A stretch of 64,000 bases of DNA from Azolla caroliniana (GCA_043228905.1 JBHGNT010000008.1:11346001-11410000); one strand, 5' to 3'; positions 42,161-53,395 are shown, counted from the first letter of the stretch. Numbers and translations: made by a program. Notes: generated by a model from the sequence alone, not told the origin.

Positions 42161-42581
42161 TGTCATGATCTGGCAAGACTCAAACCCATGACTATATGTT
42201 ACATGGGTCGAGCTCTTGACTATTACACTATCTATTGTCATACATAAGATATTATTTTTATTTAAGTTTTACTATAAAAAATTAATGTATATTCTAGATT
42301 TCTCTAGAACATTTTAAAAGCTTCAGGACTACTCTTGAGAACACTATAAAAGGAGGCACAAGGCATTATTTCGAACCAAATCGGTTCAACGCCAGTCTTA
42401 AGCCTCCTAGCCTTGTATATTCTTCTCACATAATATATCGTTGTCATCATTATTTTCTCTCCCTCGATCTCTCACTCTCTCTTTCTCTCTCTCGCCTTCT
42501 CTCGAGTGTTCTACACCCTCTATTCCTCTTAGTACTAATTTCTTCTCTGTCTCAGTACTAATTTCTTCTCTATTCCTGACA
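42161..42581 (+). mobile_element. 3' LTR of chromovirus G1
   Basis: Partner of 14551-14985. It starts TGTCATGATC and ends CCTGACA. It keeps the antisense tRNA-like boxes (42177-42187 and 42210-42230), a TATA box (42347-42354) and the self-primer AAATCGGTTCAA (42378-42389), but its heat-shock element has lost middle units. LINE sequence resumes at 42587 in frame with 14550. Confidence 0.93.
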
Positions 42582-42586
42582 ACATG

Positions 42587-44781
42587 AGTATGAAAGGCTT
42601 ATTCAAAGAAAGAGAAGAATATGGGAAGTTACTCAACAATTTATCCAAACATAAGAGAAAGCACATGCATGTGCTACATTTTGGGGAAATCTAAAGGGGA
42701 AACGTGTTGACAGTTATGGTGACTTAACTCTTCACGACTTGTTTATGGATTGTAAGAATTTATATGAGTTATCTCTTGCCGGAAAGATGATGTGTTATGG
42801 TTCTCTTTCACATATGTCTCCCTTCTTTACAATTGAAGATATATGCATAGGACTTAAGAAATTGGCCTCTTGAAAGGCAAGCGATCTTCAATGTATAAAG
42901 GCTGAAATGCTCAAATGGACGGGAAAGGAAGCACATGTATGGATAAGCGATATGTTTAATGATGCATTGCAACATGGTATGTTGTACAATTGCACCACAA
43001 ATTGAATCAAACCTTTACATAAAGGTGGAGATGTAAATAATGTAAACAACTATCGAACCATCATGGTTGGCTCATTAATGGCTAAATCATTTGGATGTAT
43101 AATGGAATCAAAGATAAGTGTATGGGTTGAAAAAATGGTAAGAGAGCTTATGGACAAGTTGGCTTTCGAAAACACCATAGCACCATTGATCACCTTGTCA
43201 CACTTCGAGTATTAATGGAGGAAAGTCGCCTTAGAGGTAAAGGTTTATATTGTTCCTTTGTAGACTTCAAGAAAGCTTTTGATATGGTACCTCGTGAGCA
43301 TCTTTGGAGGCGAATGGAAGAACTTGAGGGGCCAAGTGAATATATGCTTGCAATTTCCCGAATTTATGAGAAGGTTATATGTTGTGTGCACATGAGAGAT
43401 AAACTTTTAGATGGTATCAAAAGCACTATTGGTGTTAGACAAGGATGCCCACTCTCACCAACACTATTTGGTCTATGCATTGATGAATTGGAAGAAATGG
43501 TTACGAAGTTTGCAAAGGAAGAATGTGTTGAAGAAGTTGTCATTGGGAATGTTGTGATTATGCTTTTGCTATATGCAGATGATGCAATGCTTTTTCCAAG
43601 TATTGTAGGAGATGCACAAAAGCTTATGAAGGCATTCGAAAATCTTTGCGTACATACTAAATTAAGTGTCAATAGCTCTAAAACAAAGATTATGCTTGTG
43701 AAGAGCCAAAAAAGAGATAAACCATGCATTATGTACAACAATGAGCCACTTGAATGTGTGGAAAGCTTCAAATATCTTGGCCTTGAAGTTCGTTCAAATC
43801 ATAGATGGAATGAATGTGCTACACGCTGCTTAGAGGCGGGTAAATGAGCATACTATGCATTTGAGAACACATGCAATCTTGGAGATATTTAGTGTTGGGT
43901 CCTCAAGAAATATCGTTTCGACACTTTTGTGACACCGGTTCTTCTCTATGGGGTGGAAGTATGCGGCGGTAGCATCCCTAAATCTATGTGGAAAGAGTTT
44001 GAAAATGTCCAAAAACATTTTCTTACAAAGTTTCTACAAGTTAAGAAACAAACCCCCTACACCCTCCTCCTTGAGACGGGATCGCTTCCCATTGAGATCA
44101 TGGCTATGGAAAGGGTTGTTGAATACACGCTTAAGGTTCAAAAAAGTCCCTCACATCAACTTCTTAGACTTTCATGGGAAGCAAGCAAAAAGATCCGAAA
44201 TACGCATAAAAGCAAAATTTTGTGTTCCGGTTGGATACAAGATATAGAAAAATGGTTTGGTAGATGGGATGCGAGACACTACTTCATGATGCATCATTAG
44301 ATTCCTATGTAAATGAGGCCCTTTTGCAATGCCAATGTATCATGACATGGGACAAATGTGGAGGCTCACGCTTCATACATTATACTACACATGTTGCAAA
44401 ACCATATTCTTTGCGGAACGGGGAAATCATACACATCGATACATGTTAGAGACCATATCGTTATTTGCCATTCAAACCATTGCTTCCATGCGACTTAGCT
44501 CACATGCATTGCGATGTGAAACAGGTCATTGGGGCACAAGTCATGAGAGTGGTCGGTTATGCACACTTTGCCCTAAACAAGTTTATGAGTCTGAGTATCA
44601 CACTTTGATACAATGCTCTGCCTTTGATCATATTCGACAATGCTTTCCACATCTCTTCGATCAAGCCCAATCCTTGCATGAATTCCTCTCAGAACCACAA
44701 TGTGCACTCTCGATTGCAACATTCATTGGTAAAGTTCTTGAACATCGGGACTCACTACTCACTTTCACACGTATCACGTGA
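42587..44781 (+). pseudogene. LINE reverse transcriptase and C-terminal zinc motif
   Basis: This is the second part of the LINE split by G1. A linker leads to NYRTIMVGSLMAKSFGCIM, then after a frameshift near 43140 RT blocks: CSFVDFKKAFDMVPREHLW, GVRQGCPLSPTLFGLCIDEL, the catalytic LLYADDAMLF (43566-43595), LSVNSSKTKIM and FKYLGLEV. A thumb-like region follows (43929-44300) after two stops, then a Cys/His motif CTLCPKQVYESEYHTLIQC (near 44565-44625), the zinc finger often found at the end of plant LINE RTs. The KKAFDMVPR and YADD types and the short simple-sequence tail recall the RTE or a nearby clade rather than classic plant L1, but I cannot place it firmly. Confidence 0.88.
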
Positions 44782-44857
44782 AATTTAATATTTTTGGTCT
44801 CATAGGTCATATTTGACCTCCGAAGACGATAATATAATCTATCTATCTATCTATCTC
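44782..44857 (+). mobile_element. LINE 3' end with (atct)n tail
   Basis: A short 3' UTR ends in aatataatctatctatctatctatct, a simple-sequence tail in place of poly(A). It joins directly to the end of a chromovirus LTR at about 44858, so the LINE is next to a truncated F element. Confidence 0.7.
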
Positions 44858-44961
44858 TCCTTCGTGAGTCTTACACACTCCCTTCCTCTTAGTATTAATC
44901 CTCATAGTACTTTCCTTTTCTAATACTAATTCTCTCTCTATTTTTAGTACTATTCCTGATA
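44858..44961 (+). mobile_element. Remnant of the 5' LTR of chromovirus F
   Basis: Only the last 100 bases of the LTR remain: gtgagtcttacacactccc and tcctcatagtac match the 3' LTR at about 60070-60115. U3, TATA box and transcript start are missing on this side. The primer site TTGAACCGAATT follows at 44964-44975. Confidence 0.85.
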
Positions 44962-44963
44962 GT

Positions 44964-44975
44964 TTGAACCGAATT
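44964..44975 (+). promoter_or_regulatory. Primer binding site of chromovirus F
   Basis: TTGAACCGAATT pairs with AATTCAGTTCAA (59957-59968) in the F 3' LTR at 11 of 12 bases. Relative to G1 both partners differ at the matching position (GATTT to GAATT; AAATC to AATTC), so pairing is kept. Confidence 0.8.
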
Positions 44976-45032
44976 TACTCATCCTCTTATCCCTCCTTCC
45001 CTTCATATTAATCCACTTATCCTCTCTATTAA

Positions 45033-46200
45033 ATGGCAACTGTTAGCGCTCAAGAATGCAAATCTGTTTTCTTGGAGCTCTAGTGCTTAAAAGAGAAGTT
45101 TGTAGCACTAGAACAAGAAAATCACCGTCTGTTGGGGGATCTTCAACAAATAGCTCTAGAAAAACAACAACACGGGGAGATGACGTTATGTGTGCAACAA
45201 CTTGGAGCAATGATTGTATCATTACAACAACAAGGATCAAGCGCCTAAGGGACTCACAAAGAACCCAAGATCGGTCTTCCTATAAAATTTGATGGGACCC
45301 GATCATAGTTTAGAGGTTTTCTTAATCAAGTACGTCTAGTGATTCAAATGCATCCTTCTTGATATCCCACCGATGCATCACAAGTGGGACTAGTAGGCAC
45401 GCTACTTAGTGGCACGACTTTGGCATGGTTGGCCCCCCTGTTAGAAAAAGATCTCCCTTGTTCAATAATTTTGAAGAGTTTATTAGCGAATTTAGAGTCT
45501 GTTTTAGAGATACCGACAACATTAGGATGGCAATCAACAAAATCCGAAGATTGCGCCAAGGTGATCAGCCTCTTATGGTGTGGATTTCCGTCTTCTCACC
45601 ACCGATATTCCCTGGGATGATCAGGCATTAATGGAGCAATTTCGTTATGGCCTACGTAATGATGTCAAGGATTTACTCTTGACTTTTCCCAAAGCGCCAA
45701 AGTCATTGACAGAAGCAATCAGTCAAGCAGTACGATGTGATAACCGCCTTTTCGAATGACGTTCGGAATGTCAAATCCAGATGCCAAGGATAATAACAGA
45801 GCCCACCTACGCCTCAGTTGTAGCAAAACCTTTTCAAAGGGAGTAATATAATGTTTCTCCAGCAAATACTCCAACTCCGATGGAAATTGACACCTCATGT
45901 CGTCGCGGACCATTATCGGAAGAGGAAAAGCAACGATGCCGAGCAAATCGATTATGTCTTTATTGTGGTGGACCGGGGCGGGGCATATTGCACTGAACTG
46001 TCCCCATACCCATTGGCCAAGAAGACAGGTAAACCAAATAGTCGCTAGTACTAATTGTACTAAACCTGAGTCTATTTCAGTAGGAATATCTGATAGTCCT
46101 AATAGTACTAATAGCCCAAGTCTATCGAACAAATTTGATGTCCTTAGTCAGTTGGAAGAAGAGTTAAATGACTAAGTCCAGCCAAAATAGGAGTCGTTTG
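45033..46200 (+). pseudogene. Chromovirus F gag
   Basis: Gag starts MATVSAQECKSVFLEL with the same coiled coil as G1, interrupted by TAG near 45081. The core has VRLVIQMHPS and LVGTLLSGTTLAWLAPLLEK; the TAG at 45306-45308 is at the same codon as in G1. A frameshift near 45460 follows. The end of the core reads WDDQALMEQFRYGL, and the knuckle is [14 protein letters not shown], though a small insertion (ggggcggggc) disturbs it near 45970. The last part, QLEEELND, ends at 46175. Confidence 0.85.
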
Positions 46201-47080
46201 GTTGGACAACCCTAGATCTGTTCAACCCATATTCCTTCTAAGCAAGTTAGCAATGTGTTTGTAGCTCAAGTAGCAGTTAGTACTAAAAGTACCTCTCCAG
46301 TACATATCTTAGCACTCTTAGATTCCAGAGCTAATTCTTGCTTCATGCATAGGAATTTTGCGCAAGCTCATCAGATATCCCTAAAAAAACTTCACTGCCC
46401 AGCATCTATAGTAGTCATTGATGGTCGTCCCATTGTTTCTGGAAATATCATAGAAGAGTTAGAGCCAATTAGTATTGTCCTAGATATTTTGGCGTGTGTA
46501 GTATCGTTTAATATAATTTGTAGCCCAAAACATCCCATTGTTTTGGGGTCACCATGATTCGAATTACACAATCTAGACATAGATTGGAGAAGAAGAGAAT
46601 TCAAGTATTGAAAACCCCAAGAATCTACTCAGAAGGTTTCAACCATTTCGCTACATCAACTACGTGAGGAAGGATGCACGAAATCAATGTTTGTATTCGC
46701 AATATCAGTGAAACCTTCTAACACTGCTGAGGAGTTAACAATTCAACTTCCAAAAAAGTATCATCATTACGCCAAAGTTTTTGATAACGTAAAAGCTAGT
46801 ACTCTTCCTCATCATTGACCCTATGATTGTCCCATTGATTTACAACCAGGAAAAGAGCCACCATAGGGACTAATCTACAACTTGTCACCAACAAAGCTTG
46901 AAGTTATTCGAGCTTACATAGAGGAATATTTGGGAAACGGGTTCATTCAACATTCGAAATCTCCAGCCGGTGCACCCATTTTCTTCGTCAAGAAAAAAGG
47001 TGGCTCAATTCGTCTAGTCGTGGATTACCGTGGCTTGAATAAGGTCACCATCAGAAATAGGTATGCACTTCCCTTGATCT
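46201..47080 (+). pseudogene. Chromovirus F protease and RT start
   Basis: The protease reads FVAQVAVSTKSTSPVHILALL, then DSRANSCFMHR from 46321; the catalytic Gly is Arg by a GGA to AGA change, a different hit on the codon also lost in G1. After KHPIVLGSPWF come stops, then RT entry: [40 protein letters not shown] and RNRYALPLI. It is cut at 47080 by gypsy H and resumes at 57113. Confidence 0.88.
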
Positions 47081-47541
47081 TGTTACTCCTAGGGCCGGAC
47101 AACAGCCTAACACAGGGTGTCCACTTAAGACACTTCACCGAAGGGTGGTACGGAAGAATGACTTACGACACAACGCTTAATTAGACTTTAATTGGTTACT
47201 TAGCAATCCGTAATTAACACGCGTAAGATATAACAATGAATATAGAATGGTAATCAACACTGGAAGATTAAGACAATAAGCTCTATTAATTATCCGCTCT
47301 CAATTACATTGTAATCGGGCCTTTATATAGGTCTCCGGTGTGAAACACAAAACGGTGCCAACCGGCACCTTTTCGGGATCGGTCCGGATCCGGATCGGCA
47401 TACCGCTTCCGGTCCGTCCGTCCACATCTTATCATATATTACTATATATTTTAAGACTACTAATTACAACAGTTCCTGAATAAACTATTCCTTTCACACT
47501 CTGGTTTGGACCTCCTTAAGCCTTCTTGCCAGCCGGTAACA
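47081..47541 (-). mobile_element. 3' LTR of gypsy H
   Basis: Runs TGTTACTCCTAGGG to CCGGTAACA, 461 bp, the same length as its partner 56652-57112. The GATCT on both outer sides (47076-47080 and 57113-57117) is a perfect target duplication in the F RT. The internal side lacks the expected polypurine tract: the adjoining minus-strand sequence is mixed (cacgggcgtgccatg). By eye the LTRs differ by a few percent. Confidence 0.94.
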
Positions 47542-47595
47542 CATGGCACGCCCGTGGGACAATACCTTGTACGTCGAACCCATTATCCGGCCCTT

Positions 47596-50450
47596 TTACG
47601 CTTCGTCTAAAATGTCCAGAATGCTTTGTTCCAAAATTTCCAATGGTTCGTCGGGAATCTGTTGTTGTTGTTGTGGCTGGTGTACCGTTTGTGGCTGTGG
47701 CTGCTCCGTTTGTGCCTTCTCCGTTTGGGACTGCGGCTCCGTTTGTTGCTCTAGCACCGACGTTTCCTTCATTGGTTCCTCCGTCAGAGTTGTCTCTAGC
47801 TGACTGACCCCGGCCTGGTCCCCGTCTGGTCCTAGTACCGGCGAAGGTTCCTCATCACTGAGGTTGACTATTGCCGCCTTTCTTGCTTTTTCTTCCCGAA
47901 GCCGAGACCGCTCATAGCTCTCAAACTGGATTTGAGCCTCCAGCCGATCATCGTCCAGTTGAGCTACGAGCTGTCGGACCTGTACCAATTGTTCATCCGC
48001 CAGGGCTGTGAAATCTTTGGCCAGTTCATCCCTTATGGCGGTGAAGTCCTCCGATGTCAACGTATAACAGTCGTCACCCTTCTTCCGCCAGTTTTCTACG
48101 TCTGCCCTGAGCAATTGGAGTTCCGCCGTATTCTGCGCCCATTTCATCCACTAACGCACAAAGCTATCATCAATCAAGCTTTTGGTCTTAGTGAGCCATG
48201 ACCGGAGGATGCACTGGATCCGTTCGGCTCCCATCCGTGATTTGTTTTCTGCAGCTTGTCGCTCCTCTTTCAATTGCTTGATGATACAGACCGTGTCCGC
48301 CTCCTACTCCCGGTAATGAGACAATTGATTTTGATAGGTTGTTTGCAACCTCTGTAATACCATTGTCTCTCTTTGCTTGTCTCCATGGTTCTGTTTGTGG
48401 AGCTCCATCCGGTCATTCGCCGCTTCCTCCAATAGCTTGGAACTCTCAGCTCGTTTGTCGGTGAGTGCCGTTGTGGCCCTATCAACTTCTTGCCGGACCT
48501 CGGCCATCCGTTCCGGTTGTTGCTTATACTCCATCTCCAACTGCTTGTAGTCCCGGTGCAAATGATCAAAATCATCGGTCTTTTGCTTCAGCCTCTGGTT
48601 GATCTGCCGGTGCGCGCAGTCCTCCCGGTCCTTCTGTTGACAGAGCTCTTCCTTCAGCCTCTCAATTTCCGTCTCCGCCATCCGTCGCAACTTGTCTTTT
48701 TCCTGCAGCAATTTCTATTTTCCGTCCTTCAGCCGGTCGTAAGCATGATGTCCTTTACACAGGTTTTCCTCTGCCCGGCGGAGGTTCTCAGCAGTCTTTT
48801 TTAATTCTTCTTCAGCCGCCTTCTTCAAGTCACGTTCGCGGCTCCGTAATGCTTCTTGTGCGGCAAGTTCATCTCATAATTCCGCAAGCTCTTGGACTTG
48901 TGCCGCATCTTTCTTCGGGACAATTTGTGTCTCCGGGGTCTTATTCCTCTATACATCAACCAGAGTCACCGGTGCTTGGATCTGCATTGCGGTTAAGGCC
49001 ATTTTGGCCATGTCTCTTGTGATCCGATCCATGTCTTGTTCGAGGCACCGGATCCTTGACCGGGCCGTCTCCAATTCATCGGTTATGACGAGCAACCATT
49101 CCGTTTGCGCTCTTTCCTCTGCCTCTATGCATCCGACTACTCAGGCAATTTGTTCTCCTATCCACCGGAGCCATTGGCTGCCGGTGCACTGTTGTTGTGC
49201 TTGCACGGAGGGTTGGCTGATGGGTTCACTCGCCGGTGGCTAGTCCCGCCTTACTACGTTGAGCTGCACTTTTGGTTGTGCTTGCTGACAACTTTGTTGT
49301 TCCGGCTCTGAGTGTGTTTCGGCTAGTCGCCCCTTGTCTGCTTGTTCTTGGCCGACTGGGAAGGGCGGCCTTTGTATATCCGACTCTTGAGTTACGAGGC
49401 TTGCCGGTGCTGCCTGTTGTGTAGGGACTTCTATGACCGGTTTCATCCGAACTGGTTCCGATACCTCCCTTGGCGTGGGATGCTCAGTATGAGTTGTGGG
49501 CGTTCCATCCTTCTGTGGGTCCGAATGCTTCCCAGCCGACTCAACGGTGCTCTTCACCGGCCGCCGCTGGAGGTGCTCCGTGGGTTCTTCCTCCATTTCC
49601 TCTGCCTGAGTCCCGACATTCATTCTTGCCGCCAGGGTGTCTGTTTCTTGTTGCACCAGTCGGTAGAGTGGGCTCTTCAGGGGCCATGCCGGTGTCTCCT
49701 CGTGTGTGTCTATCGGCCGCTTCCGGATGTCGCGCTCCTTTGCCGCCTTCTCTACGTCGGCCGTCTGCCCTTTAGTGGCCTTGGAGGCCAAAAATTGTTG
49801 CCGTTTCGAAGCAGGTTTCGGGGTGTCGTCCGTTGCTCTTCCCCGCTTCTTGGTTTGGACGGGCTCGACCGGTGGTGCCAATAGGGTGAGCCATTGCGTC
49901 ACCGCATGCCATATTTTCCGGCCTTCCTTGCCATCCTTTCCTCTTACTATATCAATAGTTGTACACAGCCCGTCGATGATCAGCACCTGCCCATCTACCT
50001 TGACCCCTTCGTACGTTGTGATGATCAAGCTTACTCGGTTTTGAGGCATGGCAGGGGGTCGAGGGTACACGTGGCCGAACTCATGGAGCACACGAGCAAT
50101 TCCGCGGAATAGCATATCTTCGCCGCCCTGTGTCCTATAGCCCTTGCTGACCAGAGAGTACTCACCGAGATATTTGATGAGTTGCTCGGAGGTAGGATTG
50201 TCGATCGTGTAGATGCCTCCCTCCGGAAGGCTTATTAACGCACGGATCGCCTCCTCCGTGATCACCTCTGTATCGATTTCTTTGATAATCATTTCAGCCT
50301 CCTTGTGTGGCGCCGCCTCCATGATCGTTAAGAAACCCTCCAGTCCGTGCTATCGTAGCCATTTCTTGGCGGCTTCAGACAGCGTTTGGTAGTCCAGCTC
50401 TGCATCGAGGTCAGAGAGCGTTGGCGAGGTTTGGTGGTGGGGAGAGTGTC
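47596..50450 (-). pseudogene. Gypsy H extra 3' ORF: long coiled-coil protein
   Basis: One minus-strand frame runs about 950 codons from near 50450 to a TAA at 47596, with no frameshift and eight in-frame stops (six TAG, two TGA). The first ATG in clear context is at 50320-50322; coding-like sequence (SEAAKKWLR, HGLEGFLTI) lies upstream. Layout: a folded-looking N-terminal part (about 180 residues, with RVSLIITTYEGVKVDGQ), a basic patch (KKRGRATDDTPKPASKRQ), a Pro/Gln/Glu-rich middle, a long coiled coil (RDLKKAAEEELKKTAENL, CLEQDMDRITRDM) and a Gln-rich end. It is on the same strand as gag-pol, after integrase, where envelope-like or additional ORFs sit in some plant gypsy elements. I see no membrane segment. 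Family unknown. Confidence 0.7.
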
Positions 50451-50814
50451 AAAGAGAAAGTTCTGAGGGAGGGGGTTCTCTGTGTGCGAGCTCTCTGCGA
50501 TTGATCTTCACGCGTCTGTCTACATCTGTTCTCCTTAGTTCGCGATAGGAGAAGGTCTCGATGCGTGGGGGTTTTTCTCTCTGCATCTTGGCGCCTTTTT
50601 CGACCCTCCGCTTGTGCAGGTCGTGTACTATAATAGCTGCCATGTGGCGGTGGTTTAATGTCCTATTCATAGCCCCTTGTACCTTTTCGACGTGCCTCTT
50701 TACTCCTCGTTTGCATGGCCGTTTCCACCACTCCTTTTCATGATTTATTTGATTCCATTCGATTTTATCTTCTTCTTTTTTATCTTCTTTTTTTTCGTAA
50801 AATTAATTGTGTGG
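50451..50814 (-). other. Spacer with internal polypurine tract in gypsy H
   Basis: Between integrase and the extra ORF lies a short spacer. On the minus strand 50767-50796 is an almost pure purine run (complement of ttatcttcttcttttttatc and following Ts). Such a tract could be a secondary plus-strand primer or mark an older element end. The small open frame at 50449-50670 has no family match. Confidence 0.5.
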
Positions 50815-52110
50815 TTAATTTTTCTCCGGTCCTATCGGACCCTTACCCGAAACACGCACCTTGCCGCCCTCTTGACGGTTTGCCATCGTTATGCTTTCCC
50901 TGGTTGCCGGCTCATGCTCCTTATCGGCTTGGTGGTACCCGTTTTCCTCACAGGTTGCCGTCTTGGTTGGCCTGCCGGCATCCGATTCGGTGTCGGTCCT
51001 TCGTTCAAATGGGTTCTTGGGCATAGGTCCTTTGTATGGCTTTAGTCTAAATCCGTTGACCCATTTACCCTGCACTTCGCCAGCAAGTGTCCCTAACTGG
51101 TAGGATCCATTGAACTCGTGTGTGATCCAGTACGGTCTGGTCCATCTAAACCGTAGTTTGCCTGGCATTTTACCCATCCGAGTCTGGAACACTAGTACTG
51201 GCTTGCCGATTTCGAACATCGTCTCGTTTCCCTTCCGGTGCTGATCTACAAACGCTTTCCGTCGCCGTTGTTCCAATTCCAGGTGCATAATGCTTGCTAG
51301 TCGGTGTTCTTCCAGTTCACACAGAGCCTTTAACCGAATTGCCTCTGATTCCTTCTCATTGAGTCATTCCCGAATCTGAATCCGTAAGCTCGGTACCTGG
51401 AATTCGATCGGCATGACTGCCTCTAATCCAAATGCTAACCGGAATGGTGTTGTTTGGATGCTTGTTTTGTACGTTGTCTTGTAAGCCCATAGCGCACTGT
51501 GCAGCTTCGTGTCCCAATCTGTCCGATTTTCATTGATGATCTTGCGCAGGATATTCTGTAGCTTTTTGTTTGTTGACTCCGCTAATCCGTTGGCTTGTGG
51601 GTAGTGCGGGGTGCTCCGTTTATGTACTACCACATAGAATGACGTCAAGCTCTCCACCACCTGTCCAAGAAAGTGCCCTCCTTGGTCACTTATTAGCTCT
51701 ATGGGGCATCCATACCAGCACCAAATGCATTCATATAAGAATTTTTCCATTGACGCCGCGGTGTTGTCTCGTAAGGCTTTGGCTTCCACCCATTTAGTGC
51801 AGTAGTCCGTCGCGACGATCACATACCGGTTGGCAGTTCTCATTGCCGGTGGTTTAAATGGTCCGACAAAATCCAATTCTCATTTCTGAAATGGTTCTAG
51901 CGGTAGTACTGGCTAGTGCGGCATCTGAGCTTGTTCCGTTGGCTGACCCATTTGTTGGCATAGATCACACTCCTTCGCATACCGGACTGCATCTTTCAAT
52001 GTTTTCGGCCACCATAGACCACTTTGCCATACTTTCCTTGCCATCGCATCTCCGGCGACTCCACAGTGTGCTTCCCATAGTATTACCTCCTTCTCGTCGC
52101 TACGCACCGC
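50815..52110 (-). pseudogene. Gypsy H integrase
   Basis: On the minus strand: the zinc-binding domain HCGVAGDAMARKVWQSGLWW with CDLCQQMGQP (51913-52107); the core MDFVGPFKPPAMRTANRYV, ATDYCTKWVEAKAL, LISDQGGHFLGQVVESL and YPQANGLAESTNKKLQ (51364-51876), giving the Asp, Asp and Glu of the catalytic triad; and the C-terminal part FEIGKPVLVFQTRMGKMPGK with LRFRWTRPYWI (50815-51288). There is no chromodomain. A stop near 51363 separates core and C-terminal part. The sequence type is that of Tat/Athila-like or related non-chromodomain gypsy integrases. Confidence 0.88.
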
Positions 52111-53395
52111 TCGTCGCCATATCCCGTCTGCGCCTTTGTGGTAAAGTGTGTCCCGGAGTAAACAGAAGTGCCAGCTTTGTACCGCTAGGCGTTTCTCTCA
52201 TCCCGGTTCATCTCCTCCGAAGGCAATCCGGTGCTCAAAAATTGGTGCATATTCGTTAGCCACTTGTCTTTTGGTGCCACCGTTTCATCTATTGCTGTTT
52301 CCGCAGTGACTCGAAATAGCTCAGCATCTGGAAACTCGTCCGGTACTCCGTCACCCGTCTCCCTGGAATTTAACCGGCTTAGATAATCTGCTACCGCATG
52401 CTGTATGCCGGGTCAGTGGAATATCTCAAATTCGAACTCCTGCAACAGCAAAGTCCACCGGGCCAACTTACCGGTAAGTGACGCTTTGGATACTAGGTAG
52501 AGGAGTGCCGAATGATCTACATGGAAGGAGAACTTTCTTCCCAATAAATAATGCCTGAATTTTGTTACACTGTAGATCATTCCTAAAGCTTCCCTGTCCG
52601 TGGTAGAATAATTTCATTCCGCTTGGGATAGCTTCCGGCTGGCATACTACACTGGCCGGTACTACCTTGGCTCGGTAAGCTGCATGAGCGCGCTGCCGAT
52701 TGCGATGTCGGAGGCGTCCACGAACACATGAAACTCTTTACTCCAATCCGGAGGCTGCACTACCGGTGCTTGTGACAATAATACCTTTAGTGCCCGGTAC
52801 GCCTTTTCTTCGATGTCGATCCATTGGAACGGTGTTCGATGTACTGCCGCATGCAGAGGTGTAGCCAGGTCCGCCAAATATCGGAGCATACGGCTATGCC
52901 AGCGAATTTGTCCTAAGAAACGGCTCAATGCCTTTGCCGTTGCCGTTGCCGGTGCTTCTAGGATTGCTTTCACTTTGTCTGGATCTACGACAATGCCTTC
53001 CTTGCTCACAATATGCCCTAGTAGCGTTCCGCTGGACACTCCAAATACACATTTCGCTGGATTAGGCTTAGCCGGTACACACGACACTTCTCTAGACATA
53101 GTCTAAGGTGCTGCAAATGATCTTGTTCTCGGCTATAGATGGCAAAGTCGTCAAGGAACACCTGCATAAAAGCCGGTATGTATTCGCCAAAGATCTCCAT
53201 GATAATCCGTTGGAATGTTGCCGGTGCCGTTTTCAGTCCGAACATCATCACCACGGCAACAAACACTCCCCATTCGGTGACGAAAGCCGTTTTCTCTTGA
53301 TCATCAGGGTGCATCCGGATCTGGTTATACCTGTTGAATCCGTCTAAGAAACTATAGACTTCATGGCCGGTGACAGCATCCAAAACTCCATCCAT
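52111..53395 (-). pseudogene. Gypsy H reverse transcriptase and RNase H
   Basis: RT on the minus strand shows YSFLDGFNRYNQIRMHPDD, TAFVTEWGVFVAVVMMFGLK, TAPATFQRIIMEIFGEYIP and the catalytic VFLDDFAIYS (FLDD). After a frameshift near 53060 the connection reads GHIVSKEGIVVDPDKVKAIL and ALSRFLGQIRWHSRMLRYLA. RNase H begins EFHVFVDASDIAIGSALMQL and continues past a stop near 52660 with ASRKLSQAE, TDREALGMIYSVTKFRHYLL, VDHSALLYLVSKASL and VADYLSRLNSRE, to about 52330. Stops include TGA/TAG codons at the edges of these blocks. Confidence 0.88.

Noticed and set aside
49342-49884. Plus-strand 180-codon Cys/Leu-rich open frame
   Set aside because: Shadow of the gypsy H extra ORF; its Cys/Leu content mirrors Gln/Lys/Glu codons on the real strand.
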